From contig CM033745.1 in NCBI GenBank assembly GCA_019671005.1, positions 43,519,241 to 43,583,240 of the forward strand: 64,000 nucleotides of DNA, given 5' to 3'. Of this stretch, positions 43,786 to 54,787 are shown in pieces. Within the stretch, counting starts at the first letter, position 1; every line of letters starts with the position of its first letter. This DNA comes from Hibiscus mutabilis (Eukaryota; Streptophyta; Magnoliopsida; Malvales; Malvaceae). The notes under the pieces were generated by a model. It saw only the letters and a list, made by a program, of their open reading frames with translations, had not been told where the DNA came from and searched no databases. Position numbers and translations under genes: made by a program.

Positions 43786-45199
43786 TGTTGCGCGTAATAA
43801 GTGCTATGCAATTGTGCAAGTATACACGTTGCAAGTTATAGTATAAAAGATATCGTCTCCACAGGGATTGGTGCCACTTCAAGAATCTAGTCTCTTGCAT
43901 TGTAAAAAGTAAAAACACAAATAAAAGATTATAGGAGTTTTAACTAATAACTAATCTAGAAAGTAATAAAGTAAAAGAATAGATGAGATCAAATGAGAGA
44001 GATAGGCCAGGTTATCGTGAGTTGAGGTGTGATAGCCGATTGGATCGTCTTGGTAAAAGAGTGCACGGGCAACTCAGTTGCCGTGGCAACTTGCACAACG
44101 GGGTTGCCTTGACAACTAATCGATGGTTGCCTGGGCGACTAGTTGGGCAACTACTTGGGCGTCTGGGCAGCAACCTTCAAGGTTCGGCAGAGCGTTTTCA
44201 ATGGTTTCTTCTTATCCCTGAGTCGAAACTCTAGCTACTTGTGCATGCCTTGATAATACATCCCTGCGTGAATCAAGGGTGAACAACAACCAATCTTGCG
44301 CTCTTCTTAGCCGTTGAAATCCTTGACTTATTCCTAAGCCGGATTAATCTTCACCATCAATAGATTGAATAAATATCATATTCATTCGTTTCTTGAATCT
44401 AACTCTCTCGATATTAGATAAATAGATGAAATCACGAGATCCTCTCCCAATTCACTCGCAAACAAGAATAAGAACCAAGAATGAATAAACCTTGAATAGA
44501 AAAGTGCAAACTCTTATTACCTAAACAAAAACCAATAGTTTCTCACAACCACAAAACACAATAACCATAGCCAAATAGATTTAGTTCATGGCTAGGTTCC
44601 AAAGAAACACAAGATAAATAATCCCTAGCATGAACCTAATTGAACAAGAAAGAAAAAGATGAAGAATGAAGCTTGTCGAAATCTCCTTGCCCTAGATGCT
44701 TGTCGAAAATTCTCTCCTCTTGCTCTCCTTGAGTTGTCGAAATTCCCCTCTAATTTATAGGGCTAGGTCAAAGTCCTTCTTTGGGGAGGAAGTTAAGTTG
44801 GAATTAAATTATCTTTAAATATAATTCTTTATTATAATTATATTCCTACTAGAACTTCTCCTATCTTCTTGGAATTTAATTCTTCTTTAATCTCTTCATT
44901 GAAATCAAATTCCTTTGGGATTTGGCTTTGCCCTGGCAACTAGCTCGGCATCTCCTTCATGCATTGCCCTGGCAACTAGCTCTAGCCTTGCTTTGGCAAA
45001 TGATCCTGCACATACACACAAAACACACCAAAGCAACATCTTTTCCCACAAAAACTACCAAGTTAAGTAATCAAGCTAAACGATGGAAGGAAACATGGAT
45101 TAATGCATGAATGGCTAATTATGCAACTAATATGAGCCTAAGTCTAACAATAATATGAGTAAAAAGTGTAAGAAAAATAGTACTTTTGAACACTTATCA
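43786..45199 (-). repeat. Element C 3' LTR
   Basis: TGTTGCGCGTAATAAG...GAACACTTATCA. Lacks about 110 bp present in the 5' LTR between GGCTTTGC and CCTGGCAACTAGCTC. The polypurine tract follows at 45200-45215. Confidence 0.9.
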
Positions 45200-45484
45200 C
45201 ACCCCCAAACTCGAACTATTGCTTGTCCTCAAGCAATGCAAACTAATAATTACATGCCAAGACTTCAATTTTCACAAACTTAGCTTTGAACTTGATTTCA
45301 ATTCTCAGAACCAGGGCACAAAGTATGATTGGCTTTTCATTTTTCAGAAAACTTAGGAGTTACTCGGAATCAAACTATAATGCTTGTGAGTGTGTGCGGA
45401 GTTGTGTGCAAGTTGATTTTTCAGATTCTATGCAAACAAGAGGTTTTCAAATTACTTCATTGGGTTCTTTTTAACATGTTTTAA

Positions 45485-45667
45485 CTAGAGCCAGTTTTGG
45501 GCACCTCTAGTGTTTTGTTTTTAGTTTTCTTAAGTTAATTTATTCGACTAGAGCCGGTTTCGGGCACCTCTAGCGATCAATTTTTAGCATATACTAGAGC
45601 CAGTTTCGGGCACCTCTAGCAATCAATTTTTTTAGCACATGCTAGAGCCAATTTCGGGCACCTCTAG
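45485..45667 (-). repeat. Four tandem CTAGAG...CTCTAG hairpin units (element C)
   Basis: Units at 45485-45510, 45548-45573, 45594-45619 and 45642-45667, colinear with those of element A. All four outer 6-bp stems are intact here. Confidence 0.85.
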
Positions 45668-46083
45668 CAGTCATCCAATTTTTATTCTAATCTCCCAATT
45701 TGTTTAATTATCAACCTAAGTTCACTAGAATTCCTTAAATCAATTAAACCACAACAGTGTTTCATCAAATTTAGCATCATAGTAAAATTCTAAGTTTTTC
45801 CATGGTTATCCTAGAATAAAAATTCTATCAATTAAGTGCATTGGCAAAGTCATCATCAGATATTCATCAAATCTAAGCAATTCTTGTTCCAACTAAAGGC
45901 ATGGCAAGAAATTTATGTATCCTAAATGTAATATTTAAGATGGATGTAACTAAACATGGTAACTACTAATAACAATCCCCCCCAAACTCGAGTGAGGCAT
46001 TATCCTCAATGCATGCATTAAAGAAAAATAAAAATAACGAAAAATAAAATGCATACGAGGACTTACTCCGAGAGTTCGTCATC

Positions 46084-47619
46084 TTAGATGATTAGTTTCA
46101 TTTTGGTCGGTGTCTTGATTCTCTTACTTGAACGCGATGGTTGTTTTCTTGTTACCGGTGGTGGAATCGATCCTCGTACGGGGTTGTCCTCATCGTCCTC
46201 TTTATCAGTGTCATTGGCTTTTCGCTTCGAGGATTCAATTGATGCGGTGTTTGTTGGTGCAATGGATGACTCGTCTGAATTTGAAAAATTAGAAAATGAT
46301 TCTGTAGGAGTTGATTCGGGCATAGGTGCTTTACCTTTGGCTTTTGCAGTGGTTGCCGGGTTGTCTTTAGCTTTGGTTGCCGTGGCATCTTCAGGGTTGG
46401 TTGCCGTGGCATCAGCTTGTGCAGGCACGATGTAGGTTGCCACGACATCATCTGTTGTGGTTGTCGTGGTGACTTCTTCATTGGTTGCTGGGGCAAGGAT
46501 CTCAACAGGAAAGATTGGGAATGGCACGCGACTGTCCAGGTACTTTTCTAGGATGACTTGGGTGATGGCATTGTTGTGCTCCTTCATGTACCGCATGAAC
46601 ATTAGTTTCCGGTCTTCAATTTGCCTTAGGTGGCTTGCCAATGGTTGCAAGAGTGCTTCAAAGTGTCCCGGGGTTGATGGCCGAGTTGCCCGGGCGTTAG
46701 GTGCTTGGGCATTAGGGATTGCCGGGGCGGCAGGAGTTGCTGCGGCAATTGGAGGCCTTGAAGATTTTCTCGGTGTCTCTCCCATTAGCTTTCGGATTTG
46801 TGCTTGATTCCAACCGGACTTTGGTAGGGCCTTTTCATCGGTGGACTCACTTGGGACATGCATCTCCTTGCAAAGATTAGAAATTAAGCAAGGGAAGAAA
46901 AGAGAACCCTTATCTTTTGAGCTACATACAAAAATCTCATCACAAATAATTTTTCCAATGTTAATGATGCGATTATGCAAAACAGAATGAATGAGCAAAA
47001 TACGTGGTATATCAATGGTAGTATTGTGTGTGGTGGGTATTAAAGAAGTTTTTACTAACTTATTCCATAGTTTTGCCTCGGGTTTAAGCCGAAGGCGATT
47101 TACCGTGCCTTTGTATTTACCGTCGTTCCAATGAGTTCCCGGTTGAGTGAGTTCTTGAAGCACCTTGTTGAGTTGCTTGGGCATGATTTGATCAACGAAG
47201 GCTTGATGCTCGTCCTTCTCAATGTAAAGCCCATAAAAGGTGTTGACGTTTTCGGGGCTTATGAGTATGGCCTTGTCACGAACAAAAACATAAGGATTAT
47301 CCGGGTTAGGTGAGTGAGCATAGAATTCTCTTACCCATGAGATGTTACCCAGTTCCGGTTGATGGAAAAAGATTTGCCACTTTTGATGTGCAACCCTCTC
47401 GAAGATGAATGGTTCAAGGCCGAAATCTTGATGAGAGTTGGAGTATTCAAAGCCTTGTTCTTCATGAATCTTTCGGCTTTCAAACTTGAAGTGAAATCTT
47501 TCTTGAACCACCGGTGTAGCAAACTTCTTGTATCTTGGTTCTTTGGAGGAACTTGGATGAACTAAAAATTTAATTTTGGATGCCATGGATGATCTTGGTT
47601 GTGAGTTTTGTAAAAACAA
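46084..47619 (-). CDS. Element C extra ORF, intact 511 codons, plant transposon protein type
   Basis: Single open frame from ATG at 47619 to a stop next to 46084. The N-terminal ~250 residues carry the domain seen in many plant retrotransposons after integrase (RYKKFATPVVQERFHFKFES, WVREFYAHSPNPDNPYVFV, FYGLYIEKDEHQAF). The middle contains conserved FVCSSKDKGSLFFPCLISN. The C-terminal ~170 residues are low complexity (Ala/Thr/Lys/Glu, then Ser/Asp) with a basic end (RSSKRIKTPTKMK) that could be a nuclear localisation signal. No hydrophobic segment long enough for a membrane anchor, so it is not an envelope. It follows integrase by ~0.5 kb and a T-rich tract with a possible splice acceptor. 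Its role in the element is unknown; it is the only long intact coding region in the window. Confidence 0.85.
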   Translation of the reverse strand: MFLQNSQPRSSMASKIKFLVHPSSSKEPRYKKFATPVVQERFHFKFESRKIHEEQGFEYSNSHQDFGLEPFIFERVAHQKWQIFFHQPELGNISWVREFYAHSPNPDNPYVFVRDKAILISPENVNTFYGLYIEKDEHQAFVDQIMPKQLNKVLQELTQPGTHWNDGKYKGTVNRLRLKPEAKLWNKLVKTSLIPTTHNTTIDIPRILLIHSVLHNRIINIGKIICDEIFVCSSKDKGSLFFPCLISNLCKEMHVPSESTDEKALPKSGWNQAQIRKLMGETPRKSSRPPIAAATPAAPAIPNAQAPNARATRPSTPGHFEALLQPLASHLRQIEDRKLMFMRYMKEHNNAITQVILEKYLDSRVPFPIFPVEILAPATNEEVTTTTTTDDVVATYIVPAQADATATNPEDATATKAKDNPATTAKAKGKAPMPESTPTESFSNFSNSDESSIAPTNTASIESSKRKANDTDKEDDEDNPVRGSIPPPVTRKQPSRSSKRIKTPTKMKLII

Positions 47620-48135
47620 AGAAAATAAAAGAAACTAAAGAGTTGCAAGATAGAAAGTAGGAATAGGTTAACGGTGATGGGTTTTTATAGAAAAGATAGG
47701 TGGTGAATAAGGTGGGTGGGATTAGGGGAAGACGAAAAAAGGGTTTTGGTTTAGGGAGAGGGTGACGACAAGGGGGTTTAATTAGGGTAAGTTGGAGGCT
47801 TTATATAAGCCTTAGATTCAGCCCATTAATTTCCTTGTTGAAGATGTTTTCCTTATTGGATTAAAATTCCTCTTTATCTAGAACTCTTTTCCTACAAATC
47901 AAAGACAAATCAAATAAGGATTAAAATTAAAGATAGACTAATAAAAGAAAATAAATAAAGATGTGTAATGGGATTCTTAAAATTAAAAAGATAAATAAAA
48001 AATCTATCCTAAAAAATAATAATAATTAGAAATAATAAAAAATAAAAAAACAGTTCAAAAAATAAAATAAAAAAATTAATCGAAAATAAAAAAAAAAAAA
48101 AATAAAAAAAATAAAATATCAAAGGGAGAGCATGC
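47620..48135 (-). other. Element C spacer between integrase and the extra ORF
   Basis: T-rich on the coding strand (48110-48010) ending ATTATTTTTTAG-GATAGATTT at 48010-48009. This parallels the element A spacer and is a candidate splice acceptor. A TATA-like CTTATATAAAGCCTCC on the minus strand near 47800 is also present in A (TTATATTAAGCC), so a dedicated promoter is an alternative. Otherwise noncoding. Confidence 0.45.
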
Positions 48136-49070
48136 TCATGCATCTCCTAAGTTGACCACTTCTTTGTTACGTTCCACATGGGAACCATTGTAGTGTTTCA
48201 ATCTTTGTCCATTAACTTTGAATTCATGTTTGTCAGTGATGGACTTGATTATCACGACACCATGGGAGAATGGTTTGACAACTTCGAATGGTCCCGACCA
48301 TCTTGATTTCAGCTTTCCCGGGAAAAGTTTTAGCCGAGAATTGAATAAGAGAACTAGTTGCCTTGGCGTGAATTGCCGCGACAATAGTTTTTTGTCATGC
48401 CATCGCTTTGTTTTCTCCTTGTAGATTCGTGCATTGTTATAGGCGAGTGGACAGAATTCTTCTATCTCGTTGAGGTCCAACAAACGCTTTTGTCCGGCAC
48501 TTTCCCAATCCATATTCACGATCTTGATTGCCCAATATGCCTTGTGTTTGATTTCCACCGGTAGATGGCATGTTTTGCCATAGACAAGTCGGAAGGGGGA
48601 CATACCTAAGGGTGTTTTGAATGCAGTGCGATATGCCCAAAGTGCGTCATCTAGTCTTAATGACCAATCCTTCATAGAGGGATTTACAACTTTCTCGAGT
48701 ATACCCTTCAATTCCCGGTTGGAAATTTCTGCTTGCCCGTTGGTTTGTGGGTGTTATGCCGTGGCGATCTTGTGTGATATGCCGAAGCGTTGCAACATCT
48801 TGGCAATTAGTCTGTTGTCAAAATGCTTGCCTTCGTCACTGATAATTGCTCTCGGCATCCCAAACCGTGTAAATATGTTTTTCTGCAAGAATTATTGCAC
48901 GGTCTTGGAATCGTTGTTGGGAACTGCAGCTGCCTCCACCCATTTAGACACGTAGTCGACAACAAGTAGAATGTAGAGGTTGCCGAATGAAGATGGGAAA
49001 GGTCCCATAAAATCGATCCCCCATACATCAAACAATTCCACCTCGATGATGTTCTGGAGCGGCATCTCAT
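48136..49070 (-). pseudogene. Element C integrase, N-terminal part deleted
   Basis: 49110-48892 contains MPLQNIIEVELFDVWGIDFM and VDYVSKWVEAA (first catalytic Asp). A frame change and a stop follow near 48890-48750, and the C-terminal frame 48711-48136 resumes with MKGILEKVVNPSMKDWSLRL. The second Asp region is encoded around 48830 in a shifted frame and the glutamate lies just before the ATG at 48711. The zinc finger and linker (A positions about 32400-32990) are missing. Confidence 0.85.
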
Positions 49071-49581
49071 ATCTGTAGATCCGCGTGCGCGTCCATGGTT
49101 TCCGCGGCAACTAAAAGTTGTTCATCCGGGAATGCATCGCATATCTGTAGATCCGCGTCCTCCTCTCTATTGCGTTCTAAACATGATAAGTGATCGGCCA
49201 CTTGATTTTCTGTTCCTTTCCTATCCTTAATTTCAATATCAAATTCTTGTACCAATCAAATATGATCGGAACTTGTCAAATGCGAAAACTACACCTAGTA
49301 GCTCTTTCTCCGTTGTTGTGTAATTCACTTGAGCACTATTAAGAGTTTTACTAGCGTAGTATATCACATGAAAGGTCTTACCTGTGCGTTGGCCTAGGAT
49401 TGCTCCTACCGCGAAATCACTTGCATCAAACATGAGCTCAAAAGGCAGCGTCCAATCTTGTGGAACGACAATGGGTGCCGAGGCAAGATTTTTCTTTAGG
49501 GTTTTGAATGCTTGGGTGTAAGAATCATCAAAATCGAAGACTTTATCCTATTCAAGCAGATTGCACAAGGGTTTAGTGATT
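49071..49581 (-). pseudogene. Element C RNase H, with two deletions
   Basis: 49433-49239 carries FAVGAILGQRTGKTFHVIYY and VNYTTTEKELLGVVFAFDKF, then jumps to FDIEIKDRKGTENQVADHLS in 49255-49067. The ~110 bp encoding the TDHSA catalytic segment (A about 33140-33250) are gone; both break ends read TTGTA. Just downstream CATATCTGTAGATCCGCGT occurs twice (about 49067 and 49139), marking the second deletion and patch. Confidence 0.85.
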
Positions 49582-50844
49582 TTAGAAAAAATTATGAATG
49601 AACCTCCTGTAAAAACCTGCATGTCCAAGAAAACTTCGAATTCCTTTAACCGAACTTGGTGGGGGTAATCTCTCGATCACGTCCACCTTGGCTTTGTCTA
49701 CTTCAATTCCCTTGGATGAAATCTTGTGGCCGAGCACTATTCCTTCATCTACCATAAAATGGCATTTCTCCCAATTGAGGACTAAATCAGTTTCTTCACA
49801 TCTTGCCAACACCCTCTCTAAATTACCGAGACAGCTGTCGAAGTCATTACCAAAAATAGAAAAATCATCCATGAAGATCTCAAGGAAGACTTTGACCATG
49901 TCTAAAAAGAGTACCATCATGCATCTTTGGAAGGTTGTCGGGGCGCTACATAATCCGAACGGCATCCTTCGGAAAGCATAAGTACCGTATGGGCATGTGA
50001 AGGTTGTCTTTTCTTGATCTTCTGGTGCTATGGCAATTTGATTGTAACCTGAATAACCATCAAGAAAACAATAAAAGGGTTTACCTGTAAGACGATCAAG
50101 CATTTGATCAATAAAGGGTAACAGGAAGTGATCTTTCCTAGTGGCTTTGTTTAGCTTTCGATAATCCATACAAACCCTCCAACCGGTCACAGTCCTGGTT
50201 GGAATGAGTTCATTTTTTTCATTACTTACCACCGTTATACCTCCCTTTTTCGGTACACATTGTACCAGACTTACCCATGTACTATCAGAGATAGGGTATA
50301 TAATGTCGGCATCAAGCCACTTGATGATTTCTTTCATTACAACCCCTTTCATGGCATGATTCAGTCTCCTCTGGGCCTCAATTGAAGGTTTGTGATCATC
50401 TTCCAACAAAATCTTGTGCATGCACACTGCCAGGCTAATTCCCTTCAAGTCGGCAATTGTCCACCCTATTGTCTTTTTGTGTAGCTTCAACATCTTGATC
50501 AGCTTCTTTTCCTGCTCAGGCTGTAACTTAGAAGAAATAATTACAGGCAATGTATTATCGGTTCCTAAGTATGCATATTTTAGTTGCTCTGGCAATTGTT
50601 TCAACTCAAGAATCGGTGGTTGTTCAATAGAGGGTTTTTTGAGTTTACCTTCCTTACCTGAGTAATCCAGTGGTTCAAAGTATGCACCTGGTCGATTGAC
50701 TAGCCAATTTGCCTCTTCTTGTTGTTCCTTACAGACCAGTTCTTCATACTCCTCAGGTTCCTCTTGATCGGCAATGTAGTTGTCGAGCGAAGTTAAACTC
50801 TGTCGTGGCATGAAGAAGTTGGCATTCTTCTGGATCATCGGCAT
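49582..50844 (-). pseudogene. Element C reverse transcriptase, long open frame (420 codons)
   Basis: Contains the complete RT core: WRVCMDYRKLNKATRKDHF, FLDGYSGYNQIAIAPEDQEK, YGTYAFRRMPFGLCSAP, the catalytic FMDD in EIFMDDFSIFGNDFDSC and the thumb segment KCHFMVDEGIVLGHKISSKG. The frame ends near RRFIHNFF at a stop before RNase H. At its 5' end it overlaps the protease frame by about 90 bases in another phase because a short deletion at about 50780 removed the palindrome region found in A. Domain-wise intact, but not in frame with protease or RNase H. Confidence 0.85.
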
Positions 50845-52087
50845 GCCTTAGTGTTTGGAACACATTTAGTTTAACTTGCTGGTCATTCACCCTCATTGTG
50901 AGTTCTCCCTTTTCAACATCGATCAAGGTTCTCCCTGTTGCTAGGAATGGTCTCCCGAGAATGATAGGTGCATGCTCATCTGCTCCACAATCCAAAACAA
51001 TAAAGTCAGCGGGAAAAATAAATTTATCAACTTTTACCAGTATGTCCTCGATTTTTCCCTCTGGATGCACATAGGATCTGTCGGCTAGCTGTAGCATAAC
51101 TGTTGTAGGTCTTGCCTTCCCGATTCCTAGTTTCTGGAAAATCGATTTAGGCATCAAATTTATGCTAGCCCCAAGGTCGCATAATGCTTTCCCGACATAG
51201 TGGTTTCCAATGGAACAGGGTATTGTGAAACTTCCGGGATCCTTCAACTTAGGTGGCATACGATTGTGCAACATGGCCATGCATCCCTCTATTGCGACAA
51301 CTGTTTCAAACTCTTCTAGCCTTGTTCTCTTGGACACAATGTCTTTAAGAAACTTGGCATAGTTCGGCATTTGTTCAATTGCTTCCACCAATGGCAAGTT
51401 GATGTGGACTTGCTTTAGGATATCGAGAAACTTCTTGAGTTGATATTCTTGCTTTTGTCGCTTCAACCTTTGTGGGAATGGTGGTGGAAGTCGGATATCT
51501 TCGATCCTTTCATTGGTTTGGAACCTGATTGACGACATTGTCCATGACATTGCTGGGACAACTAGAGTTGCCGAGGCATTATCAATTGGGGTTGTCGAGG
51601 CATGCTTATCACAAGTTGTCGAAGCATCCTTATCGTCGGTTGCCGAGGCATGCTTATTGTCGGTTGCCGCGGCAATTCCTGGTTCAGCATCCGAGGCTTT
51701 GCCGCTAGGTTTGTCTTGATCTTTTTGTGGAGTTTTGTTTGATGAGCGGGTTTGAGCCTCTCTAAGTTGTTGGCCACTTCTAGTGGTGATTGCCTTACAT
51801 TGCTCATGGCCAGTTCCTCTTGCGACTTCAGTATCGCTAGGTAAACCTCCTTGCGGTCTAGTATTCAGATTTTGAGCAAACTGTCCGACTTGATTTTCCA
51901 ATGATTTGATTGCCGCTACTTGGTTTTGCAATCTCATCTCGGTCCTGTTAATAAGAACATCGGTTCTTTTTATGAAGTTACTATTCTCAGCCATATAAGA
52001 TTCAGTTTTCATCATAAAAGCATTTAGAGAATTTTCCAAAGAACTAGATGTTGTCGGTTGTTGCTGCGGCAACTGTTGCCGTGGCAT
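50753..52087 (-). pseudogene. Element C gag C-terminus and aspartic protease (444 codons, open)
   Basis: From MPRQQLPQQQPTTSSSLENS through a predicted coiled-coil, a DKHASAT-type repeat linker (about 51660-51560) and the retropepsin core with CDLGASINLMP (catalytic DLGA intact) and APIILGRPFLATG. Unlike element A, this copy keeps the active-site residues. The last residues (after FNFA) are read out of phase after the deletion near 50780. The preceding gag frame stops shortly before, so it is not fused in frame to gag. Confidence 0.85.
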
Positions 52088-52148
52088 ATTCTACTGGAAT
52101 CCCAATGCTTGTGCATTCTGATTGTTCTGGTTTAGAGCATTGTTGGGA

Positions 52149-53150
52149 TTACTCCATGATCTTCCAAGCTGGATTGTATGTATTGGACATCACATTGTTG
52201 TTCCGATTGTAATTCCCCACGTAGAAGCTGGATTCCGGATTCTGCATACATTCAGAAGAATTATGGTTATCACCACATAACTCACAAAAAGAATCCATTA
52301 CCTTGACCTCATGTTTGTTGTTTGGTTTTTGCATGTTCTGGACCATATTGGTTAAAGTGGCCAATTGTGCCGAAATTGAATATGATGATCCTAGTTCATG
52401 TATTGTGGCTTGGCGTCTAACCCTCCTCTTATAATAGAGGGGAATTGATATTGTTGGTGTATTCACGGCGTTGTAAAACATTGTTACTTGAGTCCACACC
52501 GAGAATCCGTGTAGGGGGCATTTGTGTAGAAGTTCTCTATATCGCTCCCAAGCCTCGTACATGGATTCATCATCTGCCTGCCGAAAAGAAGTAATGTCGT
52601 TACAAAGCTTATCAGTCAAATTTGTAGGATTAAACCGAGCAAGGAAATCACAACAAAGATCGGTCCAAGATGCTATTGATCCGGCAGGAATGCTATTCAA
52701 CCATGCTTTCGCCCTATCCCTCAGTGAATAGGGGAATAATCTTAATCGTAAGACATCGGGGGTGACTCTGTGAATTTTGAACGAGTTGCAAATCTCGAGG
52801 AAAGATTTCAGATGTTGCCGTGCATCTTCAGTTGCTGAGCCGCCAAATTGACCAATTGTGTTGATCATATTAAACATTACCGGTTTTAACTTAAAGTGGT
52901 CGGCTTCAATTTCAGGTGTGACAACTCCTGGATTAAGTCCATCAAGATCTTCTTCAAGATAGTCTCGAATAGTTCTGTTTCGTGCAAGAATCACTCCTCC
53001 TCCTGCTCAAACATCTTGATTCATATTGCCGTCTTGATTAGCCATTGTTACTCTTATCCTTCGTCTAAGTCTTTGTAAGGTTCGTTCGATTTCTAGATCA
53101 AAGGGATATTCTGGTGTAGTCGGTCTCGCCCTGGTCATATACCAATCCAA
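52149..53150 (-). pseudogene. Element C gag, stop and internal deletion
   Basis: The N-terminus has a TGA stop near 53008 where A encodes Pro. 52994-52149 then encodes the gag domain (MFNMINTIGQFGGSATEDAR, LRLRLFPYSLRDRAKAWLNS, MYEAWERYRELLHKCPLHGF). About 100 bp encoding the DASANGILLDKSPEEAM segment are missing near 52450. The CCHC knuckle CELCGDNHNSSEC remains near 52285. A second small deletion (near 52160) puts the end out of frame. Confidence 0.85.
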
Positions 53151-53237
53151 AACCAAAGTTTGTTAGCCCCTTTGAATCTTAAACAAGAAAAGTAAAAAGA
53201 AAGTGCAAGAAAATAAAAACAAAGTCGCTATTGGCAA

Positions 53238-53255
53238 TCCCCGGCAACGGCGCCA
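53238..53255 (-). other. tRNA-Asp primer binding site of element C
   Basis: Perfect 18-base match (TGGCGCCGTTGCCGGGGA on the minus strand), six bases from the 5' LTR. Confidence 0.9.
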
Positions 53256-53261
53256 AAAACT

Positions 53262-54787
53262 TGTTGCGCGTAATAAGTGCTACGCAATTGTGCAAGTATA
53301 CACGTTGCAAGTTATAGTATAAAAGATATCGTCTCCACAGGGATTGGTGCCACTTCAAAAATCTAGTCTCTTGCACTGTAAAAAGTAAAAACACAAATAA
53401 AAGATTATAGGAGTTTTAACTAATAACTAATCTAGAAAGCAATAAAGTAAAAGAATAGATAAGATCAAATGAGAGAGATAGGCCAGGTTATCGTGAGTTG
53501 AGGTGTGATAGCCGATTGGATCGTCTTGGTAAAAGAGTGCACGGGCAACTCAGTTGCCGTGGCAACTTGCACAACGGGGTTGCCTTGGCAACTAATCGAT
53601 GATTGCCTGGGCGACTAGTTGGGCAACTACTTGGGCGTCTGGGCAGCAACCTTCAAGGTTCGGCAGAGCGTTCTTCAATGGTTTCTTCTTATCCCTAAGT
53701 CGAAACTCTAGCTACTTGTGCATGCCTTGATAATACATCCTTGCGTGAATCAAGGGTGAACAGCAACCAATCTTGTGCTCCTCTTAGCCATTGAAATCCT
53801 TGACTTATTCCTAAGCCGGATTGATCTTCACCATCAATAGATTGAATAAAGATCATATTCATTCGTTTCTTGAATCTAACTCTCCTGATATTAGATAAAT
53901 AGATGAAACCACGAGATCCTCTCCCAATTCACTCACAAACAAGAATAAGAACCAATAATGAATAAACCTTGAATAGAAAAGTGCAAACTCTTATTACCTA
54001 AACAAAAACCAATAGTTTCTCACAACCACAAAACACAATAACCATAGCCAAATAGATTTAGTTCATGGCTAGGTTCCAAAGAAACACAAGATAAATAATC
54101 CCTAGCATGAGCCTAATTGAACAAGAAAGAAAAAGATGAAGAATGAAGCTTGTCGAAATCTCCTTGCCCTAGATGCTTGTCGAAAATTCTCTCCTCTTGC
54201 TCTCCTTGAGTTGTCGAAATTCTCATCTAATTTATAGGGCTAGGTCAAAGTCCTTCTTTGGGGAGGAAGTTAAGTTGGAATTAAATTATCTTTAAAGAAT
54301 ATAATTCTTTATTATAATTATATTCCTACTAGAACTTCTCCTATCTTCCTGGAATTTAATTCTTCCTTAATCTCTTCATGGAAATCAAATTCCTTTGGGA
54401 TTTGGCTTTGCTCCACGTCATCTTGGGCTTGTCTAGTCATCAATTTCGACTACCATATCACCTTGTTCTTTGTCGACAATTACCCTGGCAATTGGCTCGG
54501 CGTCTCCTTCATGCGTTGCCCTGGCAACTAGCTCGTCATCTCCTTCATGCATTGCCCTGGCAACTAGCTCTAGCCTTGCTTTGGCAAATGATCCTGCACA
54601 TACACACAAAACACACCAAAGCAGCATCTTTTCCCACAAAAACTACCAAGTTAAGTAATCAAGCTCAACGATGGAAGAAAACATGGATTAATGCATGAAT
54701 GGCTAATTATGCAACTAATATGAGCCTAAGTCTAACAATAAAATGAGTAAAAAGGGTAAGAAAAATAGTACTTTTGAACACTTATCA
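53262..54787 (-). repeat. Element C 5' LTR
   Basis: Pairs with 43786-45199 and is 1526 bp. The outer end ...GAACACTTATCA directly abuts B gag sequence. A TATA-like CCTATAAATTAGATG on the minus strand (about 54240) is a plausible promoter. Confidence 0.9.

Larger units (their letters stand above)
43786..54787 (-). mobile_element. Element C: youngest Athila-like retrotransposon
   Basis: About 11 kb. LTRs are 43786-45199 and 53262-54787, same family as A but sharing diagnostic sequence not in A (for example TGCTCTCCTTGAGTTGTCG). Gene order as in A. LTRs differ at only about 5 positions over the first ~230 bp, apart from a ~110-bp deletion in the left one. Flanks are AAACT (left) and CTTGC (right), so there is no target duplication. 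The left flank is D plus filler and the right flank is B gag. Several internal deletions make it non-autonomous, although the extra ORF is intact. Confidence 0.85.

Noticed and set aside
46084..47619. Envelope gene in the Athila-like element
   Set aside because: The product has no signal peptide, no membrane span and no fusion-like segment; the plant transposon protein domain fits better.
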